From positions 248,001-312,000 of the forward strand of contig NZ_AP018722.1 of the NCBI RefSeq assembly GCF_004001325.1: DNA of 64,000 bases. Reading direction: 5' to 3'. This DNA is from Thiomicrorhabdus aquaedulcis. Its GTDB lineage: Bacteria > Pseudomonadota > Gammaproteobacteria > Thiomicrospirales > Thiomicrospiraceae. Positions within the stretch are counted from its first letter, which is position 1. Each line of letters begins with the position of its first letter. The position numbers were made by a program, and so were the translations under genes. The notes beneath the pieces were generated by a model that saw nothing but the letters and a program-made list of their open reading frames with translations, made no database searches and was not told the origin of the DNA. This document shows positions 18,728 through 27,966 of the stretch, in pieces.

Positions 18728-18887
18728 GTAAAAATGCAGAATTGCTTAGGATAAAAAGGCTGCCAACTTATTTGATAAGTTACCAGGCCTGGTTAGGTTT
18801 ATATGTTAAGGGATCAAGCCCCTAATACGTCAATTGCACCCAGTTGCGCCGCGCTAAACTAATAACACTCTGCAACATTCGCAACGC

Positions 18888-18916
18888 AAAAAAAGGCATC
18901 GAAAGATGCCTTTTTG
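18888..18916. terminator. Bidirectional terminator between MCP and tolC-like gene
   Basis: AAAAAAAGGCATC-GAAA-GATGCCTTTTT: a stem of at least 11 bp with a GNRA-type GAAA loop and tracts on both sides. It lies between convergent genes. Confidence 0.85.
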
Positions 18917-18957
18917 TTAACTGTTTAAATGTAATTTAAACGTGCTTAAACCTAAGG

Positions 18958-20301
18958 TTAAGGCGCTTTTTTATCATTTATAGTTTTATCGTCTGAATGG
19001 GTCGGTAAAGCAATTTGAAGGCTGTCTACTAAAGTACCCATGCCGTTAAGGATGCGATATTGCGCCACTTGATAATCGGCGTTGCTGGTGGTTAAGCTAC
19101 GCTGTGCAGTGATGTATTCGTCTTCGGTGTTAAGCAAGTCTAACAAAGAACGACGCCCTAAATTAAACTGCTTGCGATAACCTTCCAAGGTTTCTTTAGT
19201 TAAAGCCACTTGTTGATTAATATAGTCCAATTGAATATTGGTGTAGTTTTTAGCGTCCCACGCATAACGTAGATTTTCAACCGTTTGACGGCTGGTGTTA
19301 TTGCGAATTTCGGCGGCCTGTTGAATGCCCGCAGCGGTTCTGGCGCGGTTAGCGCTGTCTTTACCACCGTTATAAAGGTTGTAACGCATGCGTATCATCG
19401 CTTGCAGGTTTTCGTTTTTGCCTTCTACGCCACCAATGTTGTTGTCAAAGGTTTTTTGCACTTCTAAATCCACTCGTGGATAGTATGCGGCGCGTGCTGA
19501 ATCGTGCTGAGCTTGGGCTTGCGCAATATCCGAGTTGGCCGAGCGTAAGGTTGGGTGATTTAGCATCGCGCTATTGGTGGCTTCTTCAACCGAGTTAGGA
19601 AAGGTAAACGTTAATGTCGGTTTGACTAAATCGCTGTCGGGCAGACGGCCTAAAATACGTTGAAAACGGTTTAAGGCATCGTTGTAATTATTTTGTTGTG
19701 CCGCCAAGTTGGTTTGAGCTAACGCCAAACGCGCTTTAGCTTGATCCACTTCAACCTGGTTGCCAATGCCGGCGTCACTGCGCTGAGTAATTTGATCAAC
19801 AATGCGTTGATGGGTATCGCGACTTTCTTCGGTTAAACGCACCAAATCTTGTTCTTTTTGCAAATTAATAAACGCCTGCGCCATGTCTAATGCAATTTGA
19901 TTGGCCACCGCGTCAGCCGAATGCGCCGCCGCTTCTAAACGCGCTTCTTGACGCTTAATTTCGTTTTCGGTTCTGAAGCCTTCAAACAGGTTTTGGGTGG
20001 CTCTAATAGAGCTTTCGCTGCGTGTTAAGCTGGTGCTTGAATTGCGGGTATCTATCTCTTCGAGGCCCGTGCCCATCCCCAAATCAATAGTGGGCAGCCA
20101 ACTGCCTTTTGCGCCTTGCACTTCGGCTTCAATGCTTTTGTAAATGGCCAGTTGTGCGCGGTATTCAGGATTGTTAACAATGGCGTCTTCAATGGTTGGC
20201 ACCAGTTCAATGGCTTGAGCCGAACCCCAGGTTAAACTTAATGCCAAAACCAGCGTGCTTAATGCCGGTTTGGCTTGATTAAAAGAGTTAAAAGTTTTCA
20301 T
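18958..20301 (-). CDS. TolC-type outer-membrane channel of type I secretion
   Basis: Outer-membrane efflux protein (OEP family) forming the exit duct for the ABC/HlyD pair encoded upstream. I start it at the ATG at 20301, because AGGAC precedes it by 8 bp and a Sec signal peptide follows (MKTFNSFNQ... to SAQA). An in-frame start at 20355 adds 18 residues before that signal. The mature part has two OEP repeats with long coiled coils, such as AQAQAQHDSARAAYYPRVDLEV and YRKQFNLGRRSLLDLLNTEDE, the last being a TolC signature. It is AggA/LapE-like by context. Confidence 0.9.
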   Translation of the reverse strand: MKTFNSFNQAKPALSTLVLALSLTWGSAQAIELVPTIEDAIVNNPEYRAQLAIYKSIEAEVQGAKGSWLPTIDLGMGTGLEEIDTRNSSTSLTRSESSIRATQNLFEGFRTENEIKRQEARLEAAAHSADAVANQIALDMAQAFINLQKEQDLVRLTEESRDTHQRIVDQITQRSDAGIGNQVEVDQAKARLALAQTNLAAQQNNYNDALNRFQRILGRLPDSDLVKPTLTFTFPNSVEEATNSAMLNHPTLRSANSDIAQAQAQHDSARAAYYPRVDLEVQKTFDNNIGGVEGKNENLQAMIRMRYNLYNGGKDSANRARTAAGIQQAAEIRNNTSRQTVENLRYAWDAKNYTNIQLDYINQQVALTKETLEGYRKQFNLGRRSLLDLLNTEDEYITAQRSLTTSNADYQVAQYRILNGMGTLVDSLQIALPTHSDDKTINDKKAP

Positions 20302-20376
20302 GATATTTTGTCCTATAAGTTGATACGCGGTTTTAAGTAAAAAAGCGTTTAACACAGAAATATAAAAATTAGTTAT

Positions 20377-20991
20377 TTAGGCGGATAAGCTTTGCCAGTT
20401 TTTTACTTTTAAAGCCAACGCCAATCTGTCTTTGACATTTAGTTTTTCAAATGTGTTGTGTAAGTGCGATTTAACCGTGCGTTCGGTAATGTTTAAACGT
20501 TCGGCTATCGCACGGTTGGGTAGACTTTCTAAAACAAGTTTTACCACTTCAAACTCACGCTCTGTGAGTAGTGTTCGCCAGTCATCGTTGACCGTTACCG
20601 CTGAACCAACCGATTGAATCATGGCCGTCATAATAGATTGACCTAACCAAACATTGCCAGTCATGATGGTTGTCATGGCTTGCTTAATGCGGTCAGGAGT
20701 TGAAAAGGTGTTGAGATAACCTTTAATACCATTTTTAAACAGCGCCAAGCCTTCTTCGTTGCTGGGCAGGTTGCTAAAGACCAGCACGTCAAATCCATGT
20801 TTTACCAAGTGTCCAATGTCATGAACAGTGGCGTGTTCAGAAAGTTGCACCAGCAAGATACAACTTTGGGCAATAAAACGTTTTTCTAATTCATGTAGGT
20901 CGTACAACACTTTTACTTCTTGGCTGTCAGTAGCCTCAAGCCAATTCTTTAAAGCATTCGGGTCTTGAACAAAAATTAGGGACTGTTTCAT
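20377..20991 (-). CDS. LuxR-type regulator with degenerate receiver
   Basis: A 204-residue protein. The C-terminal 65 residues are a LuxR/FixJ helix-turn-helix (LLTEREFEVVKLVLESLPNRAIAERL, then ITERTVKSHLHNTFEKLNVKDRL). The N-terminal part has the size of a receiver (MKQSLIFVQDPNALKNWL) but lacks a clear phospho-acceptor Asp in LLVQLSEHA and the usual acidic pair, so it may act without phosphorylation, like CsgD-type regulators. It lies between the adaptor and pore genes of the Lap-like cluster on the same strand, suggesting it controls adhesin or biofilm genes. The ligand is unknown. Confidence 0.85.
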   Translation of the reverse strand: MKQSLIFVQDPNALKNWLEATDSQEVKVLYDLHELEKRFIAQSCILLVQLSEHATVHDIGHLVKHGFDVLVFSNLPSNEEGLALFKNGIKGYLNTFSTPDRIKQAMTTIMTGNVWLGQSIMTAMIQSVGSAVTVNDDWRTLLTEREFEVVKLVLESLPNRAIAERLNITERTVKSHLHNTFEKLNVKDRLALALKVKNWQSLSA

Positions 20992-21277
20992 TGAGAAACC
21001 TTTTGATTTTAATCGGGCTTTTGAATATTTTTTAAAAAAATTTAGTCATTGTATATCTTATTATCAGTATCAAGACTTACGTTCTTATTGGACAAGGTGT
21101 TGTAAGCAATAATTACTTTAAACCTATAATAAAACACTTATAAAGTATCTAAAGTTGCCGTAGACTTTATTTTAGGCATTCTAAATAAAAAAGTACGGCT
21201 AATAAAACCTAAATAAAGCAAATGGCTTGTTTTTTTATTTATCTGCCAATTAGTTTTTTTTATGACTTGCGTGGCTG
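20992..21277. other. A/T-rich gap before LuxR gene
   Basis: A 286-bp strongly A/T-rich region separating the HlyD gene from the LuxR gene on the same strand. It probably contains a separate promoter for the LuxR-tolC pair. No reading frame or repeat is recognised. Confidence 0.4.
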
Positions 21278-22660
21278 TTACGACTCTCGCAATGCCAAAT
21301 CGCGTGCCTTAATAATGGGTTTAAGTAAGTAATCCAATACGGTGTGCTTGCCCACTAAAATGTCCACACTTGAGGTCATACCGGGCATTAAATACAAAGG
21401 TGTTTTTGGCGTGCCAAGGTGGTTACGGTTAGTTTTAATGTACGCTAAATAAAAGCTATTGCCTTCTTCATCGGTAATGGTGTCGGCCGATATGCGCTGT
21501 ACTGTGCCGTCAAGTCCACCATAAATGGCAAAATCGTAGGCGGTAAATTTTACTTTTGCGACCAGGCCTGGGTAAATAAAACCAATGTCGGCCGGAAGAA
21601 TTTTGGTTTCAAGTACCAGTGAGTCGTCTTCGGGTACAATTTCGACCATATTGCTGCCCGGCTGAACTACTCCACCAATGGTGTTAACAAACATTTGTTT
21701 AATAATGCCGTTAACGGGCGATAGCACTTCGGTGCGACGCACGCGATCGGCCAGCGCTAATTTTGATTTTTCAATTTGGGTGATTTCAGCCAGGACTTCG
21801 TTAAGCTCGGCCTGGGCTTCGTTCATAAACACTTCTTTGGCCTCGGTGCGCTTAGATTCCGATTCGGTAATAATGGATTGCAGTCTGGGAATTGAAAAAC
21901 GAATACTCTGCAGATTAGATTGTGCATCGTTTTCTTCGCGTTGCAGTTTTAGCATGTCCACTTCGGAGGCGATGCCCTGTTTTACCAGGGGTTGCATTAA
22001 GTTAATCTCTTTGGTTAAGAGATTGAGTGAGCGTCCAAGTTGCGAAAGCTGACTTTGCGCGTCTTTTAGCTCGAGTTTCTTTTGGGCAACTTGTTCAATT
22101 AAGATGGATTCATTGGTGGTAAATTGCTTTTGACGACCTTGATAAAGCTGATATTCACGGTCGTATAATGATTGAATGACCGGGCTTTTATTCTCTTTGG
22201 TCACCATAAAAGGTTTGTCAAACGCCTCAGCGGTTAAACGTTGCGAACGTGCTATGAGCTGGGCTTCTTTGATTTGACTTTCGCCAAATGAGCTTGCAAA
22301 CAGCGTGTTGTCCAGCTTTAGCAGTGTTTGACCTTGGGTTACTTTATCGCCCGAGCGCACAAACAACGCCTCTACAATTCCGCCTTCCAGGTTTTGAATA
22401 ATCTGAATTTGCGATGAGGGCACTACTTTGCCCTCACCTCGTACCATTTTGTCGAGTTCGGCAAAGCTAGCCCAGACAATGAGCCAAACCACCACCAATA
22501 AAATAACCCACACCAGTAATTGCGATTTAACGGTGGGTTTTTCAAGCGCGGCTTGGCTTAAGCTAGACATGTAGGCAATGTCTTGCTCAATAATTTTAGC
22601 CTTATGAGGTGCGGCTATTGGGCTTTCGGAATGACCGAGTGTAGGTGTGTTTTGACTCAT
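21278..22660 (-). CDS. lapC: HlyD-family membrane-fusion protein (LapC-like)
   Basis: Periplasmic adaptor of a type I secretion system. The 460 residues have one N-terminal membrane helix (about 48-68, LLVWVILLVVVWLIVWASF), a lipoyl-like half (GGIVEALFVRSGDKVTQGQ), a long coiled-coil hairpin (about 120-290) and a beta-barrel region with PVNGIIKQMFVNTIGGVV and PGMTSSVDILVG. It is separated from the ABC exporter gene by 3 bp, so the two are translationally linked. It belongs to the lapB-lapC pair of the large-adhesin export system. One CCAGGCCTGG copy is in frame. Confidence 0.88.
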   Translation of the reverse strand: MSQNTPTLGHSESPIAAPHKAKIIEQDIAYMSSLSQAALEKPTVKSQLLVWVILLVVVWLIVWASFAELDKMVRGEGKVVPSSQIQIIQNLEGGIVEALFVRSGDKVTQGQTLLKLDNTLFASSFGESQIKEAQLIARSQRLTAEAFDKPFMVTKENKSPVIQSLYDREYQLYQGRQKQFTTNESILIEQVAQKKLELKDAQSQLSQLGRSLNLLTKEINLMQPLVKQGIASEVDMLKLQREENDAQSNLQSIRFSIPRLQSIITESESKRTEAKEVFMNEAQAELNEVLAEITQIEKSKLALADRVRRTEVLSPVNGIIKQMFVNTIGGVVQPGSNMVEIVPEDDSLVLETKILPADIGFIYPGLVAKVKFTAYDFAIYGGLDGTVQRISADTITDEEGNSFYLAYIKTNRNHLGTPKTPLYLMPGMTSSVDILVGKHTVLDYLLKPIIKARDLALRES

Positions 22661-22663
22661 AGA

Positions 22664-24925
22664 TTACCCATTTTTATTGATTCGTCCTGTTTTTAATGCC
22701 TCAAGCACCGACTGTTTAGGGCCGTCGGCAATGACTTTGCCGTTGTCCATCACCAATAATCGTTCGGTCAGTTGCAGTAAACTCATTTTGTGGGTAACCA
22801 CTAATGTGGTGTTTTTTATAGTGTTTTTTCGAATGCGGTCAATCATCAATTGTTCTGACTTGGCATCCATGGCGTTAGTGGGTTCGTCAAACAGATAAAT
22901 GGCGCTGTCTAATAAGAGCGCGCGTGCCACGCCAATGCTTTGACGCTGTCCACCCGATAACGATTTGCCGCCTTCCGAGATTTTTAAACTGTAACCCGAT
23001 GGGTGCAGTTTTATAAAGTCGTCAACACCGGCCAAACGGGCGGCTTTTAAGATAACGCTGTCTTCTACGTAAGGGGCGCGATAAGCAATGTTTTCACGCA
23101 CATCGCCGCTAAACAAGGTCACGTCTTGCGGCACGTAGTTAATGTTGCGCCGCAATTCGGCTGGGTCAAGCTGGGTGATGTCGATGCCGTCAATTAAAAT
23201 GGAACCCGAAGACGGTGGGTAAAATCCTAAAATGAGCTTTTCAAGGGTGGATTTACCTGAGCCAATACGACCAATAACGCCGACTTTTTCGCCGGCTTTA
23301 ATAATAAAACTTACGTTGTTTAAAGCCGGTTTGGTTTCGCCTGGGTAGGTAAAGCTGACGTTGTTAAATTCAATGTGGCCGTCAAATCGTGGGTGCTGAA
23401 TAAAGTGTTTGCTTTGCGGGCGTTCAACCTCTTTTTTCATGAGCTCATTTAAGCTGTTTAAAGCGGTTTTGGTTTGCTGGTAACTGGAGGTTAAGCTGGC
23501 AAATTGACCCATAGGGCCTATGGCGCGTTGGCTTAACATCACCACAGCAATAAGCCCGCCCATGGTTAAATTGCCTTCTTTAATGTAGTACACACCGGCC
23601 AAAACAATCACCACGGTGCTAATTTGTTGCATAAAACCGGTCATTCGTCCAATCGAGCTTTGCAACATTTTAGACTTTAAACTGGCGCGCGCTATTTCGC
23701 CTACCGCTTGCTCCCATTTCCACTGGGCACGCGCCTCAACCCCTAACGATTTAATGGTTTCCATAGCGGTAAGGGTTTCGATGAGTATGGCGTTCTTTTG
23801 GCTGTTGGCCTCGTAAGAGGCTTCAATACTGCGTTGAATAGGGCCTTTGAGCAATAGACTGTAAATAAGAATGAGCGCAATAATAATAATTGGCACCAAC
23901 ACAATGCTGCCGGCGATGTAAAAAATGACCAGTAAAAAAATCAGAGCAAAGGGTAAGTCTACTAAAGACGCAATAGTGCCCGAGGTGAAAAAACTGCGAA
24001 TGCTGTCAAACTCTTTAAGGTTGTTAGCAAACGCGCCAATCGAGCCACTGCGATTGCTCATGGTTAGACCAAGAGTTTGTTCAAATAATTTGGCCGACAT
24101 AAGTACGTCGCTTTTTTTGCCGGCAATTTCTAAAAAATACGAGCGCAGATATTTTAATAAAATATCAAACATATACACCACGCTGACACCAATCGCCAAC
24201 ACCCACAACGATTCTATGGCGTTGTTGGGCACAATGCGATCGTAAACGTTCATAACAAACAGTGGGTTGGCTAAAATAAACAGGTTAATAACAATCGAGG
24301 CGATGATGACATCGCGGTAGACTGCTTTAGAAGACCATAAAGTGCTCCAAAACCAATGGCCTTCCTCAAAGCCCACTAAGTTCTCTTTTTTACGCTCGTT
24401 GTGAAATTGCTGTGTCAGGTAAATTGCAAATCCTAGGTAATCTTCGTTGAGCTTGTCGAGTGTAACTTGGGTTTTGCCTTCGGGTGAGTCGGGCAGAATA
24501 ATACACGCTGTGCCGTTAGCAAAATCAATTTGCTCAAGTAAGCAGGCCTGGTTGTTTTTAAGCAGCAAAATACACGGTAAGACTAAATTAGAAATATCGC
24601 CTAACGCACGTTCTTTGTAAGCGGCCACTAAATTAGCGCGTTCGGCAGCGCGAATAAACATCTCGGGTGCTAAGGTGTCGCCACTTAAGGGTAAACCCGC
24701 AATCAACGCCTCTTTTGAGAACGATTGGCGATTAAGTTTGGTGTACAGCACCAAGCAATCTAATAGTGGGCTGGCATACTCGCTAGGCTTGGTGCTTTGC
24801 TGAGCGTTTAAAGGCTCGTTGTCCAGTGTGCTGGACGCGGCCGTGTTTTCGTTGTTAGAAGATTCTACGTCTTGCATAGTGGGGTTTGCCTGCTTACCGT
24901 GAATGGGTGGGGTTGATGAGTTCAT
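22664..24925 (-). CDS. lapB: Type I secretion ABC transporter (LapB-like)
   Basis: Inner-membrane permease/ATPase of 753 residues. Residues 50-185 are a C39-like domain lacking the catalytic Cys-His pair, typical of exporters of non-cleaved RTX or Lap adhesins. The membrane domain (about 210-490) has six helices. The ATPase has Walker A GRIGSGKST, Q-loop NYVPQDVTLFSG, signature LSGGQRQSIGVA and Walker B AIYLFDEPT. It is followed by HlyD and preceded by lapD, the order of lap/bpf clusters in Pseudomonas and Shewanella. The cargo adhesin gene is not in the window. Confidence 0.93.
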   Translation of the reverse strand: MNSSTPPIHGKQANPTMQDVESSNNENTAASSTLDNEPLNAQQSTKPSEYASPLLDCLVLYTKLNRQSFSKEALIAGLPLSGDTLAPEMFIRAAERANLVAAYKERALGDISNLVLPCILLLKNNQACLLEQIDFANGTACIILPDSPEGKTQVTLDKLNEDYLGFAIYLTQQFHNERKKENLVGFEEGHWFWSTLWSSKAVYRDVIIASIVINLFILANPLFVMNVYDRIVPNNAIESLWVLAIGVSVVYMFDILLKYLRSYFLEIAGKKSDVLMSAKLFEQTLGLTMSNRSGSIGAFANNLKEFDSIRSFFTSGTIASLVDLPFALIFLLVIFYIAGSIVLVPIIIIALILIYSLLLKGPIQRSIEASYEANSQKNAILIETLTAMETIKSLGVEARAQWKWEQAVGEIARASLKSKMLQSSIGRMTGFMQQISTVVIVLAGVYYIKEGNLTMGGLIAVVMLSQRAIGPMGQFASLTSSYQQTKTALNSLNELMKKEVERPQSKHFIQHPRFDGHIEFNNVSFTYPGETKPALNNVSFIIKAGEKVGVIGRIGSGKSTLEKLILGFYPPSSGSILIDGIDITQLDPAELRRNINYVPQDVTLFSGDVRENIAYRAPYVEDSVILKAARLAGVDDFIKLHPSGYSLKISEGGKSLSGGQRQSIGVARALLLDSAIYLFDEPTNAMDAKSEQLMIDRIRKNTIKNTTLVVTHKMSLLQLTERLLVMDNGKVIADGPKQSVLEALKTGRINKNG

Positions 24926-24932
24926 TTAAATA

Positions 24933-26888
24933 TCACACCAACGCCGCAGGTGCGCCGTATAAATAGCCTTGAAAATAGGTGACCCCAAGTTCGGCAAAGG
25001 CTTTTTGTTGCGCGGCGTTTTCAATGGCCATGGCAATGACGGTAATTTCTAAGCGGTCGGCTAGTTCGCACAGACTTAAAATATAACTGCGTGTTTGCTC
25101 ATCGGTTTCAACTACTTTACTGAATGCCGCGTCCAATTTAACGTAGTTGGGGCGCAGGTCTTGTAAATAACGCATATTGGTTAGGTGACTGCCAAAATTA
25201 TCTAATCCAAACGGTACGTTTAAGCGACTCAGCTCTTGTAAAAAAGGCCAAGCTAAGGCTTTGTCTTCGGTGACTAAGCGTTCGGGCATTTCAAACGACA
25301 GCATGCGTGCCGCACTCCCCGCTTGGTTTAACGTGGTAATGAGCCAGCTTTTAAGGACAGAATCGGTTAGAAGAGCTTTAGACAAGTTAATGGATAGCGT
25401 AGAAGAATCACCATGGGTGGATAGGTGTTGTAAAGCAAGTTGCACCACCAGTTTGTCAATGTGAGCCGTTTTATGCAGTTGTTCTACCGCAGGCATAAAA
25501 TAGCTGGCCGAACGAGTTGTGCCATCAAAGTCTTGAAGACGCACAAACAGTTCTTTGTAATGCAAACCAAAAGCTTGGTCGTATGCGCCTTGTTGAAACA
25601 GTAAAAAACGTTTTTGTTCAAACGCATCGGTTAAACGACTTTCCCAGCTGTGCAACGCATTATGCTCGTCTTGCGGGTCAATCTGCGCGTTACGATTGTA
25701 ATAAAAACTTTGATTTTTACCCAGTTGGTTCGCCTGGTTAATGGCAAAGTCTAAATTGCCTAATAACGAACCACGTTGTTCACCAGGTCGGTAATCTAAA
25801 TAGGCCACCGAAATACTGGTGCTTGCTCCTTCAGCAGACATATTTTTTAACAGTTGAGAAAATTCTTGACTCATGGCCAGCGCAGCCGCTTCAATTTGGC
25901 CGGAGCGCTTACCAGGCAATACCGCAATGAGTTCAGAGCCATTTAAACGCGCAAATAAACTGTTGTTGTTTGCCCATTGGGTTTGCATAGTGCGCGCTAA
26001 AGATTTCATAAGCGCATCGCCAATTAAATAACCAAATTGTTCGTTAAACTCTTTAAGCTCATGCACTCTAATAACGCCCATCATTCCAGGAACATTTTCA
26101 TCGTTAGGATCTAGCAGGGTGTCTACCAGCATCTCAAAATGTTGGCGATTGCTCAATTGGGTTACGCTGTCTTGGTAGGCAAGTTTTTGTAAGCGTTCGG
26201 CGCTGTTGGCATCACGCTCAAAGATGGTTTTTAGTTTATGCACCATGGCGTTCATGGCACCCACTACTTGTCTAAATTCGATGGTATTGGGCAGATTGTC
26301 TTGCAATAAATATTCTTTTTTAACGATGGCTTCAGCTTGTTTTTCGATGTCTTTTAACGGCTTTAACAGAATTTTAAGCGCGTAAATCACCACTAAAATA
26401 GCGATAACCGCCGCGATAAAAAACCACAACAATAAATTGGTGGCCGTTTTCCAAAGCTCTGCATAGGCGTAGCCGGTGTGGCTGGTTACTGTTAACGTTC
26501 CGGTGGGCATCCAGCCTGACTGAATCACCGCCTCGGCAGACGGCGCGATAAGGGTAATATTGTTAATAAACCAGTTGGGTACTTGCGCCATTTCTTGAGT
26601 GTTTTCGCGGTGATACAGTGGGGCGTTGTCCATGTCTTTTAACGTGATGTGAGCGTAATAGCCGCGGTCAAAAATGGCATTAACCATGGTTTCCATGCTT
26701 GACAAGTCGCTGGGGTCGCTAATAGAACTAAGCGATAAACCCAGTGACGTTGCGGTGTCTTGCGCGTGCGAGCTGAGCTGATTTTGCAAAAAGTTTTTGG
26801 TATGGCTTAGGTGTAAGCCAAAGGTACCCAGCAGCAAAATAATGAGCATTGAGGCGATAAAAATAATCATCTGTTTGTTTAAGCTCAT
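24933..26888 (-). CDS. lapD: LapD-like c-di-GMP receptor (LapD_MoxY, HAMP, GGDEF, EAL)
   Basis: Inner-membrane receptor of 651 residues. A membrane helix (8-25), a periplasmic LapD_MoxY-type domain containing GYYAHITLKD and TGYAYAELWKTA, a second helix (about 150-172) and HAMP are followed by degenerate GGDEF (ARLNGSEL) and degenerate EAL (KELFVRL) domains. Loss of both catalytic motifs is the hallmark of LapD, which binds c-di-GMP and then sequesters the protease LapG at the periplasmic face, keeping the adhesin on the surface. The C-terminal end has VKLDAAFSKVVE. It lies 7 bp from lapB and next to lapG, so function is strongly supported by context. Confidence 0.92.
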   Translation of the reverse strand: MSLNKQMIIFIASMLIILLLGTFGLHLSHTKNFLQNQLSSHAQDTATSLGLSLSSISDPSDLSSMETMVNAIFDRGYYAHITLKDMDNAPLYHRENTQEMAQVPNWFINNITLIAPSAEAVIQSGWMPTGTLTVTSHTGYAYAELWKTATNLLLWFFIAAVIAILVVIYALKILLKPLKDIEKQAEAIVKKEYLLQDNLPNTIEFRQVVGAMNAMVHKLKTIFERDANSAERLQKLAYQDSVTQLSNRQHFEMLVDTLLDPNDENVPGMMGVIRVHELKEFNEQFGYLIGDALMKSLARTMQTQWANNNSLFARLNGSELIAVLPGKRSGQIEAAALAMSQEFSQLLKNMSAEGASTSISVAYLDYRPGEQRGSLLGNLDFAINQANQLGKNQSFYYNRNAQIDPQDEHNALHSWESRLTDAFEQKRFLLFQQGAYDQAFGLHYKELFVRLQDFDGTTRSASYFMPAVEQLHKTAHIDKLVVQLALQHLSTHGDSSTLSINLSKALLTDSVLKSWLITTLNQAGSAARMLSFEMPERLVTEDKALAWPFLQELSRLNVPFGLDNFGSHLTNMRYLQDLRPNYVKLDAAFSKVVETDEQTRSYILSLCELADRLEITVIAMAIENAAQQKAFAELGVTYFQGYLYGAPAALV

Positions 26889-26979
26889 GCCTTTAGTCCT
26901 TGTGTAGCCATATTTAGGGTGGTGTGAGTGCTTTTAATGAAACATTTGCACGTGTGGGTATCTAAAATTTTCATGATTA

Positions 26980-27683
26980 TCATGGTTGCGATGTTTCCAG
27001 CTTTTTTAGCAAGTTGTTCCATTGCGTAAGTTTAGAGGTTCCGCTAGAAACCGACTGGCCTTTGCCACGCTCTTTGGCCAACCATAAGCCGTCACCGTTA
27101 AAACTGTACACCGGCAACAAATCTTTACGTTGCGTGGCCGGAAAAATTTTGCTGTTTAAGTTGTCTAAAACCAGCGGTATTGATTTTGGGTTTTCAAAGT
27201 ACGTTAAAACCATATGCGCTTGGTTGAGTTTAACGGCTTTAACGTAGGTTAAATACAACTTAGATTCGGCTACGCCAAGGGCTTTTAAGGTAAAGTATTT
27301 GGCGATTACATAATCTTCACAATCGCCCGCATCGGTGGCTAAAAACTCCACCGGGGTAGCCCAGTAGTCTTTGATGCCCCAGTGATCTATGTCCGAAATA
27401 AAACGCACATCGTTAAAAAATCGTTTACGTTTTTAAGTTTTTCCGCTTCAGGCAGCGATAAGTTATCGTTGACTAAAGCTTGCCAAGCCTCGAGCCGTTT
27501 GCCGGCCCAGGCTCCGTGTTTTTGAGTTGTTTTTTGAATTTGTTTAGCGCTGACCACACTGGGCGCTTGACTGGCTGTGACCCAAGAAAGTCCCAAAAAG
27601 CACAGCAAAAACCAACCGATTAGACCCCGGCTACTCGGCCATAATACGGCCGTAAAATAATGAGCCAACGAACGAGCTAACAT
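26980..27683 (-). pseudogene. lapG: LapG-like periplasmic cysteine protease, frameshifted
   Basis: Transglutaminase-like protease that releases Lap-type adhesins. Two overlapping frames together give one full protein. The upstream frame has a signal-type hydrophobic segment (IGWFLLCFLGLSWVTASQA) and ends EKLKNVNDFLT. The downstream frame resumes as DVRFISDIDHWGIKDYW with Cys in TDAGDCEDY, His in NQAHMVLTY and Asp in LVLDNLN, the expected triad. Adding one base to the A6 run at 27415-27420 (T6 on the coding strand) joins them as NVNDFFNDVRF. The start is uncertain: ATG 27683 gives the better signal peptide, TTG 27776 is the alternative. It is broken as read, by sequencing error or real slippage. 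Confidence 0.85.
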
Positions 27684-27966
27684 ACCGTTAGGACGTTTAT
27701 GCTGGCTAAAAACATTTTGGTAGGGCTGATAATCATGGTTGATTGTTTCATTATTAAGCGAGATTAAGAGAGTCAAGCGGCATTAAAATGCCATCAGCGT
27801 GGTTTGGATTATAAGGTAAAAGTTTCATTAGGGTATTTAAATCATGCTTAAACACCGCCAGTCACTAAGGCGGCTTACTAGTGTATGAGCCGATTTAAAA
27901 ATGTAAAGTTCCATAAGAAAATACTCATATTGGGCATGAAAAAGTGATTTTTTTACAGCGCCTTAA

